A DNA stretch of 64,000 nucleotides from Flammeovirga pectinis (GCF_003970675.1 NZ_CP034562.1:3756001-3820000); one strand, 5' to 3'. Positions 9,235-18,433 are shown, counted from the first letter of the stretch. Notes: generated by a model not told the origin, from the sequence alone. Made by a program: numbers and translations.

Positions 9235-10413
9235 TTATTTTAATAGCTCATAAATACCTGCAACACCTTGGCCACCACCGACACAAGCTGTTACCATTCC
9301 ATATTTCTGGTCTCTTCTGCGCATTTCGTTAAATAGTTGTACAGATAATTTAGCACCTGTACAACCTAGTGGATGCCCTAATGCAATAGCTCCACCGTTT
9401 ACATTTACAATATTAGGATCAAGATCAATATTTTTTAATACTGCTAATGATTGTGCTGCAAATGCTTCGTTCAATTCTACCTGATCTATATCAGAAAGTT
9501 TTAAACCTGCTTGTGCTAATGCTCTCGGAATAGCTTCTACTGGTCCGATACCCATTATTCTTGGGTCTACACCTGCAGATGCATAAGATACCATTCTTGC
9601 AATTGGCTCAAGTTTTAATTCTTTCACCATTCTTTCTGACATCACCATTACAAAAGCTGCTCCATCTGATGTTTGTGAAGAGTTACCTGCAGTTACTTGA
9701 CCACCTTGTTTAAAGGCTGCTTTTAAACGGCCTAACCCTGCCACATCAGATTTACGAGGACCTTCGTCTGTATCAACAATAAATTCTCTTGTTTTCTTAC
9801 GATCACCTTCTATATAAGTCTCTTTTACAGTAATAGGAACAATTTCATCTTTAAACTTTCCGTCCTTAATTGCTGCTAAAGCCTTATTATGTGAGTTTAC
9901 TGCAAATTCATCTGCTTCATCACGGTCAATACCGTAATCTCTAGCAACTTCTTCGGCAGTTAACCCCATATTTAAATAATACTGAGGTGTTTCTGTTGCA
10001 ATTTTATAGTTCAAACCTGTCTTGTATCCCATCATAGGAACCATAGACATAGATTCTGTACCACCTGCAATAATACAATCTGCCATACCTGCTCTAATTT
10101 TAGCAGTAGCCATAGAGATTGTTTCTACACCAGAACCACAGTATCTGTTTACTGTAACACCTGGAACTTTTAAATTATCTGGTGCAAAAGCCAATAATGA
10201 AATCATTCTTGCCATTTGCATACCTTGTTCTGCTTCAGGAATTGCACAACCTACAATTAGGTCATCAATTCTTGTTGGATCTAAAGCTGGAACACTCTGT
10301 ACTAGATGTTGAATAACATCTGCTGCTAAATCATCAGGACGAGTAAAGCGGAATCCCCCTTTCTTCGACTTGCCGATAGCTGTTCTATATCCTGCTACAA
10401 TGTAAGCTTCCAT
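9235..10413 (-). CDS. fadA: Acetyl-CoA acyltransferase (thiolase) of beta-oxidation
   Basis: A 392-residue type I thiolase starting at the ATG at 10411-10413 (MEAYIVAGYRTAIGK); the frame stays open upstream to 10452, but only the inner start matches the family's N-terminus. The nucleophile Cys92 lies in NRYCGSG, the base His347 in GHPLGCTGA, and the second catalytic Cys377 in CVGGGQG; NEAFAAQS is also intact. It cleaves 3-ketoacyl-CoA with CoA to acetyl-CoA and a shortened acyl-CoA, in the cytoplasm. The multifunctional FadN-type gene is 87 bp upstream on the same strand, so the two form the classic beta-oxidation pair. A short hairpin (10430-10448, 7-bp stem) sits between them. No acyl-CoA dehydrogenase gene is in the window. 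Confidence 0.92.
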   Translation of the reverse strand: MEAYIVAGYRTAIGKSKKGGFRFTRPDDLAADVIQHLVQSVPALDPTRIDDLIVGCAIPEAEQGMQMARMISLLAFAPDNLKVPGVTVNRYCGSGVETISMATAKIRAGMADCIIAGGTESMSMVPMMGYKTGLNYKIATETPQYYLNMGLTAEEVARDYGIDRDEADEFAVNSHNKALAAIKDGKFKDEIVPITVKETYIEGDRKKTREFIVDTDEGPRKSDVAGLGRLKAAFKQGGQVTAGNSSQTSDGAAFVMVMSERMVKELKLEPIARMVSYASAGVDPRIMGIGPVEAIPRALAQAGLKLSDIDQVELNEAFAAQSLAVLKNIDLDPNIVNVNGGAIALGHPLGCTGAKLSVQLFNEMRRRDQKYGMVTACVGGGQGVAGIYELLK

Positions 10414-10500
10414 TTTTCTTAAAGTTTGGTAGGAGTTTTTTACTCCTAGCATGTTTGTATTTTATGTGATCAATTCTTTTAATAATCTTTAAAAAAAGAT

Positions 10501-12909
10501 TTAGTTTCTTAATGGTTTACCTTTAAAGATGATACTTTGGATACGCTCCAATGTCTTCTTCTCTCCAGATAAACTTAAGAATGCTTCACGCTCTAGATCC
10601 AATAAATATTGTTCTGATACGTAAGCTGGCGCTGATAAATCTCCGCCATTAATCACATAATTTAATTTACGAGCGATTTTCGCATCGTGTTCAGATGCCC
10701 AGTGTGCATATTGCATACCTGCTACACCTGCTTCAAACAATGCCATACCACCACGGCCTTGAACTTTAATATCTCTTCTTTGATTTGCTTGAGCATATCC
10801 TAAAGCTGACATTTCTAACACACGTGTTTTAGCATCTGCAATTACACGTTTTCTGTTTAATGTAACTTTTGAATGAGCGTTCATAAAGCCCATATCACGC
10901 ATTTCTTCTGCTGATGTTGCTACTTTAGCAGTAGCAATACTCATAAATGCATCTTGTAAACGGTTATATTCTGGGTCTCCGGCTCTAAACGAATCAGAAA
11001 CGCGTAAAGCCATTTCTTTTGTTCCGCCACCAGCAGGAATTAAACCTACACCAACTTCTACAAGTCCCATATACGTTTCTGCATGAGCCTGAATTGCGTC
11101 ACAATGCATAGATAATTCACATCCACCGCCTAGTGCAAGCCCAGAAGTTGCTGCTACAACAGGAATTGATGAGTATCTTACTCTCATCATTGTTTTCTGG
11201 AATTGAGCAATCATCATATTGATTTCATCATATTCCTGATCACATGCAAACATAAAGAGCATTGCTAAATTGGCACCTGCAGAAAAGTTTGCAGACTCAT
11301 TACCAATAACAATTCCTTTCCATCCTTGCTCCTCAGCAATAGCAATTGCAGTATTAACACCTTCAAGGTTTTCACCTCCTAAGGCATTCATTTTTGTATG
11401 GAACTCTAAGTTCAGTACGCCATCACCAATATCAAATAAAGTAGCACCTGGATTACTCCAAACAACTTTCTCTCCTCTTAATGTTTCTAACATTACTAGA
11501 GATTCTGTTCCTGGAACTACTTTGTAAGATTTAGAAGGGATATCATAATAAAGACGTTTACGGTCTTCATTTTTGTAGAATGATGTATGACCTGCTTCTA
11601 GCATTTCATATACCCAAGCTGCTGGTTTTTCACCTGCTGCTTCCATTTTTTCTACAGTTTCTTTTACACCAAGAATATCCCAAGTTTCGAAAGGACCTAA
11701 CTCCCATGCAAAACCTGCAGCTACTGCTTCATCAATTCTGAAAAGTTCGTCTGCAATTTCTGGAATACGATTAGAGCAATAGCGGAAAATATCAAAGAAT
11801 GTCTTACGATAAAATTCTCCTGCCTTATCTTCAAAATTTAAAAGAATCGGTAAACGTTCTCTTAAATTATCGTTATCTTTTACTGCTTCTACAGCTTTAA
11901 ATTTAGCTCTTGTTTTAGGGCCATATTCAAAAGTTTCTAGATTAAGTTCAAGAATAACTTTCTTACCTTTCTCGTCTTTTGTCTTTTTATAATATCCTTG
12001 TTTTGTTTTATCTCCCCACCATTTACGGTCGTTCAACTCGCTAACAATTTTCGGAAGAACAAAACGTTCTTTAGATTCATCTTTAGGTAATCCTGCATGT
12101 AAACCAGCAGAAACTTTAACTGTAGTATCTAAACCTACAACATCCATTGTACGGAAAGTTGCAGATTTTGCTCTACCAATTAGCGGGCCCGTTAATTTAT
12201 CTACTTCACCTACTGTTAAGCCCATTTCTTGAACTGTATGCATGCCCGACATAATTGCATATACACCAATTCGATTGGCAATAAATGCAGGGGTATCTTT
12301 ACATAAAACAGTTTCTTTTCCTAAATGAACATCACCGTAATGCATTAAGAAGTCTATAACATCTTGGTCTGTACTAGGCCCAGGAATAACTTCTAATAAT
12401 CTTAGATAACGTGGGGGGTTAAAAAAGTGTGTACCACAGAAGTGCTTAACAAAGTCGTCGCTTCTTCCTTCACACATAAATTTAATTGGAATACCAGATG
12501 TATTAGAAGTAATTAAAGTACCAGGTTTACGGTATTTCTCTACTTGTTCAAATACAATTTTCTTGATATCGATGTTTTCTACAACTACTTCGATTACCCA
12601 ATCTACTTTAGAGATTTTTGGCATATCATCAGTAAAATTACCTGTAGAAACCAAGCGCTCAATTCCTTTTTTGAAAATGGGTGCAGGTTTTGATTTTAAT
12701 GCCGATTTTAAAGCATCATTTACAATTCTATTACGAACTGATTTAGTTTCAAGCGTTAAACCTTGGGCCGCTTCTTTCTCTGATAATTCGCGAGGTACGA
12801 TGTCAAGAAGTAAAACTTCTACACCAATGTTCGCAAAGTGACATGCAATTCTAGATCCCATTACTCCGGAACCCAAAACCGCCACTTTCTTGATAGTTCT
12901 GTTTTTCAT
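10501..12909 (-). CDS. fadN: Bifunctional 3-hydroxyacyl-CoA dehydrogenase / enoyl-CoA hydratase (FadN type)
   Basis: An 802-residue beta-oxidation enzyme. The order of domains is dehydrogenase first: NAD-binding GSGVMGSRIA at about 13-22, catalytic region HFCGTHFFNPP near 158-168, the dehydrogenase C-terminal domains to about 450, then the enoyl-CoA hydratase (crotonase) domain from about 480, with oxyanion-hole segments SANFSAGANLAML and GLALGGGCELSMH. This order and length match Bacillus FadN (about 790 residues) rather than E. coli FadB, which has the hydratase first. It hydrates enoyl-CoA and oxidises the 3-hydroxyacyl-CoA for the thiolase encoded next. It lies 83 bp after a MarR regulator gene, which presumably controls the operon. 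Confidence 0.92.
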   Translation of the reverse strand: MKNRTIKKVAVLGSGVMGSRIACHFANIGVEVLLLDIVPRELSEKEAAQGLTLETKSVRNRIVNDALKSALKSKPAPIFKKGIERLVSTGNFTDDMPKISKVDWVIEVVVENIDIKKIVFEQVEKYRKPGTLITSNTSGIPIKFMCEGRSDDFVKHFCGTHFFNPPRYLRLLEVIPGPSTDQDVIDFLMHYGDVHLGKETVLCKDTPAFIANRIGVYAIMSGMHTVQEMGLTVGEVDKLTGPLIGRAKSATFRTMDVVGLDTTVKVSAGLHAGLPKDESKERFVLPKIVSELNDRKWWGDKTKQGYYKKTKDEKGKKVILELNLETFEYGPKTRAKFKAVEAVKDNDNLRERLPILLNFEDKAGEFYRKTFFDIFRYCSNRIPEIADELFRIDEAVAAGFAWELGPFETWDILGVKETVEKMEAAGEKPAAWVYEMLEAGHTSFYKNEDRKRLYYDIPSKSYKVVPGTESLVMLETLRGEKVVWSNPGATLFDIGDGVLNLEFHTKMNALGGENLEGVNTAIAIAEEQGWKGIVIGNESANFSAGANLAMLFMFACDQEYDEINMMIAQFQKTMMRVRYSSIPVVAATSGLALGGGCELSMHCDAIQAHAETYMGLVEVGVGLIPAGGGTKEMALRVSDSFRAGDPEYNRLQDAFMSIATAKVATSAEEMRDMGFMNAHSKVTLNRKRVIADAKTRVLEMSALGYAQANQRRDIKVQGRGGMALFEAGVAGMQYAHWASEHDAKIARKLNYVINGGDLSAPAYVSEQYLLDLEREAFLSLSGEKKTLERIQSIIFKGKPLRN

Positions 12910-12992
12910 CGGTTTACCGATTTTGTGTTGTTATTTTATGTGTATTCTAAATTGAATCGAGTCTTTAGACTTATATAAAGTCACTCGTAAAA

Positions 12993-13511
12993 TTACTTAG
13001 GAACATTCTCCTCTGTAATTCCAAAGCTTTTCAAACGATCCCGTATTTCATCAAACATCTGACCTTTCGGGTCTCTTATCACTTCATTGATTTTATCAAT
13101 TACATGAAAAAATACACCTAACTCATCTTCAGATACTTTTTCTTCTACCCTACGTTGAAAAACTTTTACGGTTTGTTTTGACATTTCACGCTTTGCTTGC
13201 CCAAAATCTGTAAGACGGATAATAACTTTACGCTTATCTGTTTTATCAGCTACACGTTCAATTAATCCTTTTTCTTCAAAGCTTTTAAGCATACGCGTTA
13301 AACTTCTGGCTTCCATTCCCATTAAAGGGGCTATTTTAGTAGCTGGAGTACCTTCAATTGGATCGATATTTAACAATACGAAACCAATAGAATGGGAAAT
13401 ATCAAAATCTGCACCTAATAGGTTATACATTTTAGAAATGCCTAACCAAGTTGCTTTAATACTTAAATCTATCGACTGTTTCTTTTTTTCAGATTTGCGT
13501 AACTCTCCCAT
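12993..13511 (-). CDS. MarR-family transcriptional regulator of the fad operon
   Basis: A 172-residue winged-helix regulator. The DNA-binding core is about residues 55-120: a recognition region TPATKIAPLMGMEARSLTR, then LKSFEEKGLIERVADKTD and the wing KRKVIIRLTDFG, all typical of MarR. The N- and C-terminal helices would form the dimer interface. It is the first gene of a minus-strand operon with fadN and fadA (83 bp to fadN, one terminator after fadA). A 12-bp palindrome near its own candidate -7 element makes autoregulation likely. By analogy with acyl-CoA-responsive regulators of beta-oxidation, an acyl-CoA may be the ligand, but this is inference from context only. Confidence 0.88.
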   Translation of the reverse strand: MGELRKSEKKKQSIDLSIKATWLGISKMYNLLGADFDISHSIGFVLLNIDPIEGTPATKIAPLMGMEARSLTRMLKSFEEKGLIERVADKTDKRKVIIRLTDFGQAKREMSKQTVKVFQRRVEEKVSEDELGVFFHVIDKINEVIRDPKGQMFDEIRDRLKSFGITEENVPK

Positions 13512-13636
13512 GCATTCATGATAATTTTGTGATGTGTGTTGTGTGTGTGTTTATCGCTTGGATGAATAGTTGTATACTGAGTCAAAATTCAGAGAATTTA
13601 GAATACAGATTAATAACAATTTGCTCATCTCATGAT

Positions 13637-13644
13637 CAAATATA
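13637..13644 (-). promoter_or_regulatory. Candidate -7 element for marR-fadN-fadA
   Basis: On the minus strand it reads TATATTTG, a full match to TAnnTTTG, about 126 bp upstream of the marR ATG. No -33 TTG is at the usual distance; the palindrome at 13656-13667 lies in that spacer region instead. Confidence 0.45.
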
Positions 13645-13655
13645 GAAATATTTAG

Positions 13656-13667
13656 TATGCATGCATA
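13656..13667. promoter_or_regulatory. Candidate MarR operator palindrome
   Basis: TATGCATGCATA is a perfect 12-bp palindrome, 11 bp upstream of the -7 element of the marR operon, between the -7 and the expected -33 position. A repressor bound here would block RNA polymerase. Assignment to the MarR protein is inference. Confidence 0.4.
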
Positions 13668-13771
13668 ACATTTTTGAAAAAGTTTTTATAAAAATTATTT
13701 TTAAAACTTGTATAAATCATAAAAGAACTATCACAATACAGTCTTTTAAAGGATGCTTCAAAACATTTAAT

Positions 13772-13791
13772 TACATTTGTGAGTAGTTTTG
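13772..13791 (+). promoter_or_regulatory. Two candidate -7 elements for the exporter at 13847
   Basis: TACATTTG (13772-13779) and TAGTTTTG (13784-13791) both match TAnnTTTG and lie 55-75 bp before the ATG. No -33 box is clear, so either or neither may be used. Confidence 0.35.
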
Positions 13792-13846
13792 TTGTGTGAA
13801 CAACCTTTAGCATTATCAATCATAGAAACTTACAGATAAAAGCAGA

Positions 13847-15625
13847 ATGAAAGAACTCGCTTATCTTAATAAATATATACTCAAATACGGTTTTAGGCTT
13901 TCATTGGGAGTAGTCTTCATGATTATATCCAATATTTTTGCCATTGCCCCGGCGCAAGTTGTAAGGTATGCATTAGACCTAGTAGTGGACACTTTAAAAA
14001 CACAAACTGTTTTACAAGAGAGTGCTTTTTATGATCAATATATAAATGATTTCTTCCAAGTGGTTTTACTTTATGGAGGGATTATAGTATTGATGGCATT
14101 TTTAAGAGGAATTTTCTTATTCTTTGTCAGACAGACAATAATTGTAATGTCGCGTTTGATAGAATTTGATTTAAAGAATGATATTTTCGAACACTACCAG
14201 AAGTTATCTCTTAGTTTTTATCGTAGAAACAACACAGGTGATTTAATGGCTAGAATTTCTGAAGATGTAAGCAAAGTAAGAATGTACCTTGGTCCTGCAA
14301 TTATGTACAGTATCAATATGGTGATCTCTTTTGTACTTACTATTTCATTAATGTTGAGTATTAATGTGAAGTTAACTTTTTGGGCATTATTGCCTTTACC
14401 GTTGTTATCAATTAGTATCTATTTTGTAAATAATATTATAAATAAGAAATCAGAATTGATTCAGCAGCAACTTTCTACAATGTCTACATTTGTTCAAGAA
14501 GCATTCTCTGGTATTCGAGTGATTAAAGCATTTGTAAGAGAGAAAGAATCATTATCTAAGTTTACTGATACAGCAAATGAATACCAAGATAGGCAATTAG
14601 AATTGGCCAAAGTAAACTCATTATTTTATCCATTAATGTTATTTTTAATTGGTTTATCAACAATTTTAACCGTTTACGTTGGTGGTATTGAAGTGGGCGA
14701 AGGTGCTATTACACCTGGAGTTATTGCTGAATTTATTATGTATGTAACTCTCTTAACTTGGCCTGTCACCTCTTTAGGTTGGGTAACAAGTATTGTACAA
14801 AGAGCTGCTGCATCTCAAAAGCGTATCAATGAATTTCTAAATATTGAACCAGAAATAACATCTCCTACAGAAGACTCTTTTGATATTAAAGGTGATGTGA
14901 AATTTGAAAATGTAACATTAGTTTATCCTGATTCTGGCATAAAAGCACTTGATAATTTATCTTTTGAGATTAATGCTGGAAAAACTTTAGCTATTCTTGG
15001 AACAACAGGATCCGGGAAAAGTACAATTGCAAGTCTTATTGCAAGATTATATGATCCTACAGAAGGAAGAATTTTAATAGATGGTAAAGATCTTAAAAAA
15101 TTAAACCTGCATGATGTTAGATCACAGATAAATATGGCGCCTCAAGATGTTTTCTTATTCTCTAATACTTTAAAGAATAACATTGCATTTGCTAAAAGTG
15201 ATGCAACAGATGAAGAAATTATCACTGCTACAAAAAATGCAGGGTTATGGGAAAACATCCAACAAATGGAATATGGTTTAGATACAATTGTTGGAGAAAG
15301 AGGTATCACTCTTTCAGGAGGTCAAAAACAACGAACTACTATTGCTAGAGCTATTTTAGGTACTCCTAAAATTCTTGTATTAGACGATAGCCTTTCTGCT
15401 ATTGATACAAAAACAGAAAATGCCATTCTTAACAATTTACAAACTGTTATGAAAGGCAGAACATCAATAATTATCTCACATAGGGTGTCTTCGGCAAAAT
15501 TAGCTGATAAAATTATTGTTATGCATGAAGGTAAAATATTAGAACAAGGGTCTCATAATGAATTACTTACTATAGAAGGTCATTATAAATCTTTATTTGA
15601 CCAACAATCTAAATCATCAAATTAG
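13847..15625 (+). CDS. ABC exporter half with degenerate Walker B (MdlA/BmrC-like)
   Basis: A 592-residue fused membrane-ATPase protein. The membrane domain covers about 15-320. In the ATPase, Walker A GTTGSGKST is at 385-393 and signature LSGGQKQR near 489-496. Walker B reads LVLDDSLSAID with Asp514 in place of the catalytic Glu, and the switch His is kept in IISHRVSS. An Asp here is typical of the degenerate-site partner in heterodimeric exporters such as BmrC or TM287, yet no second half lies next to this gene. It may pair with a distant partner or work as a homodimer with slow hydrolysis. The substrate is unknown; drug or lipid export is the family norm. The next gene, a sigma factor, begins 86 bp downstream. 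Confidence 0.85.
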   Translation: MKELAYLNKYILKYGFRLSLGVVFMIISNIFAIAPAQVVRYALDLVVDTLKTQTVLQESAFYDQYINDFFQVVLLYGGIIVLMAFLRGIFLFFVRQTIIVMSRLIEFDLKNDIFEHYQKLSLSFYRRNNTGDLMARISEDVSKVRMYLGPAIMYSINMVISFVLTISLMLSINVKLTFWALLPLPLLSISIYFVNNIINKKSELIQQQLSTMSTFVQEAFSGIRVIKAFVREKESLSKFTDTANEYQDRQLELAKVNSLFYPLMLFLIGLSTILTVYVGGIEVGEGAITPGVIAEFIMYVTLLTWPVTSLGWVTSIVQRAAASQKRINEFLNIEPEITSPTEDSFDIKGDVKFENVTLVYPDSGIKALDNLSFEINAGKTLAILGTTGSGKSTIASLIARLYDPTEGRILIDGKDLKKLNLHDVRSQINMAPQDVFLFSNTLKNNIAFAKSDATDEEIITATKNAGLWENIQQMEYGLDTIVGERGITLSGGQKQRTTIARAILGTPKILVLDDSLSAIDTKTENAILNNLQTVMKGRTSIIISHRVSSAKLADKIIVMHEGKILEQGSHNELLTIEGHYKSLFDQQSKSSN

Positions 15626-15647
15626 CAAATATTTAAAAATAACTTCT

Positions 15648-15655
15648 TAGATTTG
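15648..15655 (+). promoter_or_regulatory. Candidate -7 element for the ECF sigma factor
   Basis: TAGATTTG matches TAnnTTTG and ends 56 bp before the GTG start at 15712. It lies in a region of weak nested inverted repeats (outer arms ACTTCTT and AAGAAGT, inner arms TTAACG and CGTTAA). No T-run follows, so I do not call these a terminator. Confidence 0.35.
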
Positions 15656-15711
15656 TTACATCTTAACGAATTACCCGTTAACATCAAGAAGTAAGTAAAC
15701 CCATTTTATTA

Positions 15712-16305
15712 GTGAATATCTCATATACTAATCGTATTTTAGATATAGATAATTCTATTAACAACTGCGTTAAAGTGACATTCAACGATCAAAATAAAAC
15801 TCAAGTGATTACAGAAACTACTTTTAGAGAACTCTTTGATAAATATTATGAGAGTATCAAAAGTTTTGTTTACTATAAACTTGGTGATATTGACCTAGCG
15901 GAAGATATTACTCAGGAAACTTATGTAAAATTTTGGGAGTCTCGTAGTAAAGTTGTTCTAGATACCGCCAAAACCTATCTATATACTATTGCAAATAATC
16001 TTGCTTTAAATCATATAAAGCATGGAAAAGTAGTTTTACAATTTCAACAAAAGAATAGTAAAGCTGATGGAGAATCTGAAACAAACCCAGAGTTTAAAAT
16101 GGAACTTTCTGAGTTTGAAGATAAACTTCAATCAACTATAAACACTATACCTGATAAAAGTAGAGATGTTTTCCTTATGAACCGTATTGAAGGTTTAACA
16201 TATAATGAAATAAGCTCACGTTTAGGTATAAGCGTTAAAGCAATAGAAAAAAGAATGAGTAAAGCTTTAAGCATACTCAGAAAAAATCTTGACATTTCGG
16301 TATAA
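15712..16305 (+). CDS. RNA polymerase ECF sigma factor (sigma-70 family)
   Basis: A 197-residue sigma factor with region 2 at about 40-100 (FRELFDKYYESIKSFVYYKL, then DLAEDITQETYVKFWES, the core-binding and -10 recognition part) and region 4 at about 135-195 (IPDKSRDVFLMNRIEGLTY, then the helix-turn-helix NEISSRLGISVKAIEKRMS). This is the Bacteroidota RpoE/FecI-like form. The start is a GTG at 15712, with about 35 residues before region 2; a shorter start further in is possible. No FecR-type anti-sigma or TonB receptor gene is adjacent, unlike FecI-type nutrient-uptake sigma factors, so its signal is unknown. adk follows 138 bp downstream with its own promoter element. Confidence 0.88.
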   Translation: MNISYTNRILDIDNSINNCVKVTFNDQNKTQVITETTFRELFDKYYESIKSFVYYKLGDIDLAEDITQETYVKFWESRSKVVLDTAKTYLYTIANNLALNHIKHGKVVLQFQQKNSKADGESETNPEFKMELSEFEDKLQSTINTIPDKSRDVFLMNRIEGLTYNEISSRLGISVKAIEKRMSKALSILRKNLDISV

Positions 16306-16371
16306 CTCACCCCCTTTTTAAATCAAAGATAAATAGCGATCGATATCATTAGTTTGTTGTCAACAATTTAT

Positions 16372-16379
16372 TAATTTTG
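16372..16379 (+). promoter_or_regulatory. Candidate -7 element for adk
   Basis: TAATTTTG matches TAnnTTTG, 64 bp before the adk ATG. A TTTG at 16353-16356 lies 15 nt upstream, slightly closer than the usual 17-23 nt, so the -33 box is uncertain. Confidence 0.45.
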
Positions 16380-16443
16380 GCATTCAGAGATTTAATAAAC
16401 CTCTGCTTACAGTATTTTTATTATAACAAATAAACAAATTACT

Positions 16444-17016
16444 ATGATCAATCTCGTATTATTTGGCCCTCCAGGTGCAGGAAAAGGAACACAATCAGAC
16501 ATGATTAAAGAGAAGTATGAACTTCTTCACCTTTCTACTGGAGATCTTTTACGTGGTGAAATTAAAGCGGGTACTCCACTTGGAATTAAAGCAAAAGAAC
16601 TTATGGACCAAGGTCAATTAGTTCCAGATGAGGTAGTAATTGGTATGATCGATTCTAAAATCAAAGCAAATAAATCTGGTAACGGTTTTATTTTTGATGG
16701 TTTCCCTCGTACAGTTGCTCAAGCTGAAGCTCTTGATCAATTAATGGCAAGCAACGATATTTCTGTTTCAGGAATGGTTGCTTTAGATGTAGACGAAGAG
16801 GAATTAACAAAACGTATTTTAAAACGTGGCGAAACTTCTGGTCGTACAGATGATAGAAATGAAGATTTAATTCGTGCTCGTGTAAAAGAATACGAAAATA
16901 AGACAGCTCCTGTAGCTAATTTCTATGATGCTCAAAGTAAATTAAAATCAATTAGTGGTGTAGGTTCTATCGAAGAAATCTTCGGTAACTTATGTACAGC
17001 GGTTGATTCTTTATAA
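16444..17016 (+). CDS. adk: Adenylate kinase
   Basis: A 190-residue cytoplasmic enzyme that interconverts ATP + AMP and 2 ADP. The P-loop GPPGAGKGTQ is at residues 8-17, the AMP-binding segment HLSTGDLLRGEI at about 31-42, GFPRT near 84-88 and the ATP-lid arginine region RGETSGRTDDR near 130-140. The LID is the short form without the zinc-binding insertion, as expected for Bacteroidota, which explains the length (E. coli 214). It is flanked by a -7 element upstream and a strong terminator downstream, so it is probably monocistronic. The start is firm because the P-loop lies at the usual distance from the N-terminus. Confidence 0.96.
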   Translation: MINLVLFGPPGAGKGTQSDMIKEKYELLHLSTGDLLRGEIKAGTPLGIKAKELMDQGQLVPDEVVIGMIDSKIKANKSGNGFIFDGFPRTVAQAEALDQLMASNDISVSGMVALDVDEEELTKRILKRGETSGRTDDRNEDLIRARVKEYENKTAPVANFYDAQSKLKSISGVGSIEEIFGNLCTAVDSL

Positions 17017-17048
17017 TTCGAAAGAAACTTTTAGTAACTTTGCGTTAC

Positions 17049-17086
17049 AAAAGAGGTATTGGTCTCGATCAATACCTCTTTTTTTA
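17049..17086 (+). terminator. Intrinsic terminator of adk
   Basis: A perfect 13-bp stem (17049-17061 with 17070-17082, 8-nt loop) followed by a T-run, 33 bp after the adk stop. Confidence 0.92.
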
Positions 17087-17224
17087 TGTTATAGATTGAC
17101 TTTATAGAACAATAAATCAACTTATTATCAATGTTTTATTCGATAATATAGAAGATTTAGGTAGATATTGATTACTTATTCCAATCAGTTGTTAATATAC
17201 ACCCAATCAATAAAGTTCTTTCTC

Positions 17225-17232
17225 TAACTTTG
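17225..17232 (+). promoter_or_regulatory. Candidate -7 element for obgE
   Basis: TAACTTTG is a full match to TAnnTTTG, 94 bp before the obgE ATG; no TTG at the standard -33 spacing. Confidence 0.4.
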
Positions 17233-17326
17233 TAATTCGGCTACAATGTGAACCGTGCATAATGCAAATTGTCCTGTGCATTCTCAATCACTTTGAAGTC
17301 TATTTAAGCAATTAAGCAGAAAAAAT

Positions 17327-18433
17327 ATGGCATCTTCAAATTTTATAGATTACGTAAAAATATTTACACGCTCTGGAGCAGGAGGCGCAGGCGCGGTATC
17401 TTTCCGTAGAGAGAAGCACGTACCAAAAGGTGGTCCTGATGGTGGTGATGGTGGCCGTGGTGGTCATATTATCTTAAAAGCAGATAAACAACTTTGGACT
17501 TTACTTCATTTAAAATACCGTAAACATATTCACGGTAATAATGGTGATTCTGGTTCTGGTACTGGAAAAAGTGGTTCAGAAGGTGAAGATATTATTCTTC
17601 CAGTTCCACTTGGTACAATTGCAAAAAATGCAGAAACAGGTGAAAAAATTTGTGAGCTTACCGAAGATGGTCAAGAAGTAATCTTAATGAAAGGTGGCCG
17701 CGGTGGTTTAGGTAATAAAAACTTTAAAACTTCTACAAATCAAACTCCTAGATATGCACAACCTGGAGAAGATTGCCAAGAAGATTGGGTAATTTTAGAA
17801 CTTAAAGTATTGGCTGATGTTGGTTTAGTAGGATTCCCTAATGCAGGTAAATCTACTTTATTATCAACATTATCTGCTGCAAAACCAGAAATTGCTGATT
17901 ATCCATTTACTACAATGGTACCTAATTTAGGTGTTATTTCTTATAGAGATAACCGTTCGTTTGTAATGGCTGATATTCCAGGTATTATTGAAGGTGCTGC
18001 AGAAGGAAAAGGTTTAGGTATTCGTTTCTTACGTCATATCGAAAGAAATTCTGTACTACTATTCATGGTTCCTGCAGATAGCGAAGATATTGCTCATGAT
18101 TATCAGATACTTGTAAATGAATTGACAAAGTACAATCCTGAGTTATTAGATAAAAACAGAGTATTAGCAATTACTAAAAGTGATATGCTAGATGATGAAT
18201 TAGAAGAAATGATCCAAGAAACATTACCTAATGATGTTCCTTACGTATTTATATCTTCTATCATCCAAAAGGGTATTCCTGTTTTAAAAGATATGCTTTG
18301 GGATGCAATTAACGAAGGTGTCGAAGAAATAGAACCTGACTTTGTTGAAGAAGATTACAAATCTACTATACCAACTGATTACAATCCATATCAGGATCGT
18401 ATAGACTTAGATAATGACGAAGAGGAAAAGTAA
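17327..18433 (+). CDS. obgE: Obg/CgtA GTPase
   Basis: A 368-residue ribosome-associated GTPase for late 50S assembly and growth control. The glycine-rich Obg fold covers residues 1-160 ([33 protein letters not shown]). The G domain follows: G1 GFPNAGKS at 169-176, switch region [11 protein letters not shown]3 DIPGIIEGA near 215, G4 TKSD near 284 and a G5-like SSI near 310. The C-terminal tail is short and acidic (DNDEEEK), without the TGS-like OCT domain of some Gram-positive homologues. It is followed by a terminator and appears to be transcribed alone. Confidence 0.96.
   Translation: MASSNFIDYVKIFTRSGAGGAGAVSFRREKHVPKGGPDGGDGGRGGHIILKADKQLWTLLHLKYRKHIHGNNGDSGSGTGKSGSEGEDIILPVPLGTIAKNAETGEKICELTEDGQEVILMKGGRGGLGNKNFKTSTNQTPRYAQPGEDCQEDWVILELKVLADVGLVGFPNAGKSTLLSTLSAAKPEIADYPFTTMVPNLGVISYRDNRSFVMADIPGIIEGAAEGKGLGIRFLRHIERNSVLLFMVPADSEDIAHDYQILVNELTKYNPELLDKNRVLAITKSDMLDDELEEMIQETLPNDVPYVFISSIIQKGIPVLKDMLWDAINEGVEEIEPDFVEEDYKSTIPTDYNPYQDRIDLDNDEEEK

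Larger units (their letters stand above)
13512..13846. other. Intergenic region between divergent marR and ABC exporter genes
   Basis: This 335-bp gap holds the marR leader with a GT-rich tract (about 13531-13552), the candidate marR -7 element and palindrome (13637-13667), and two plus-strand TAnnTTTG elements (13772-13791) for the exporter. No gene was seen. Confidence 0.6.
17017..17326. other. Intergenic region between adk and obgE
   Basis: This 310-bp gap holds the adk terminator (17049-17082) and the candidate obgE promoter element (17225-17232), followed by a leader of about 90 nt. No gene or RNA family was recognised. Confidence 0.6.

Noticed and set aside
10022-10312. Open frame on the plus strand inside the thiolase gene
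   Set aside because: It lies entirely within a firmly identified gene on the other strand, has no recognisable protein features and no promoter or start context of its own.
11270-12841. Two plus-strand open frames inside the fadN gene
   Set aside because: Both are antisense to conserved enzyme domains and read as shadows of its codon pattern.
13531-13552. GT-rich tract as a phase-variable repeat
   Set aside because: It is irregular, lies in the untranslated leader of marR and is too short to be a convincing slipped-strand element.
15642-15692. Nested inverted repeats before the ECF sigma gene as a terminator
   Set aside because: The arms are only 6-7 bp, interrupted, and no T-run follows; the region overlaps the candidate sigma-gene promoter instead.
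17035-17042. TAACTTTG just after adk as a promoter
   Set aside because: It is followed directly by a strong terminator and no gene starts from it; a chance match to a short motif in AT-rich DNA.
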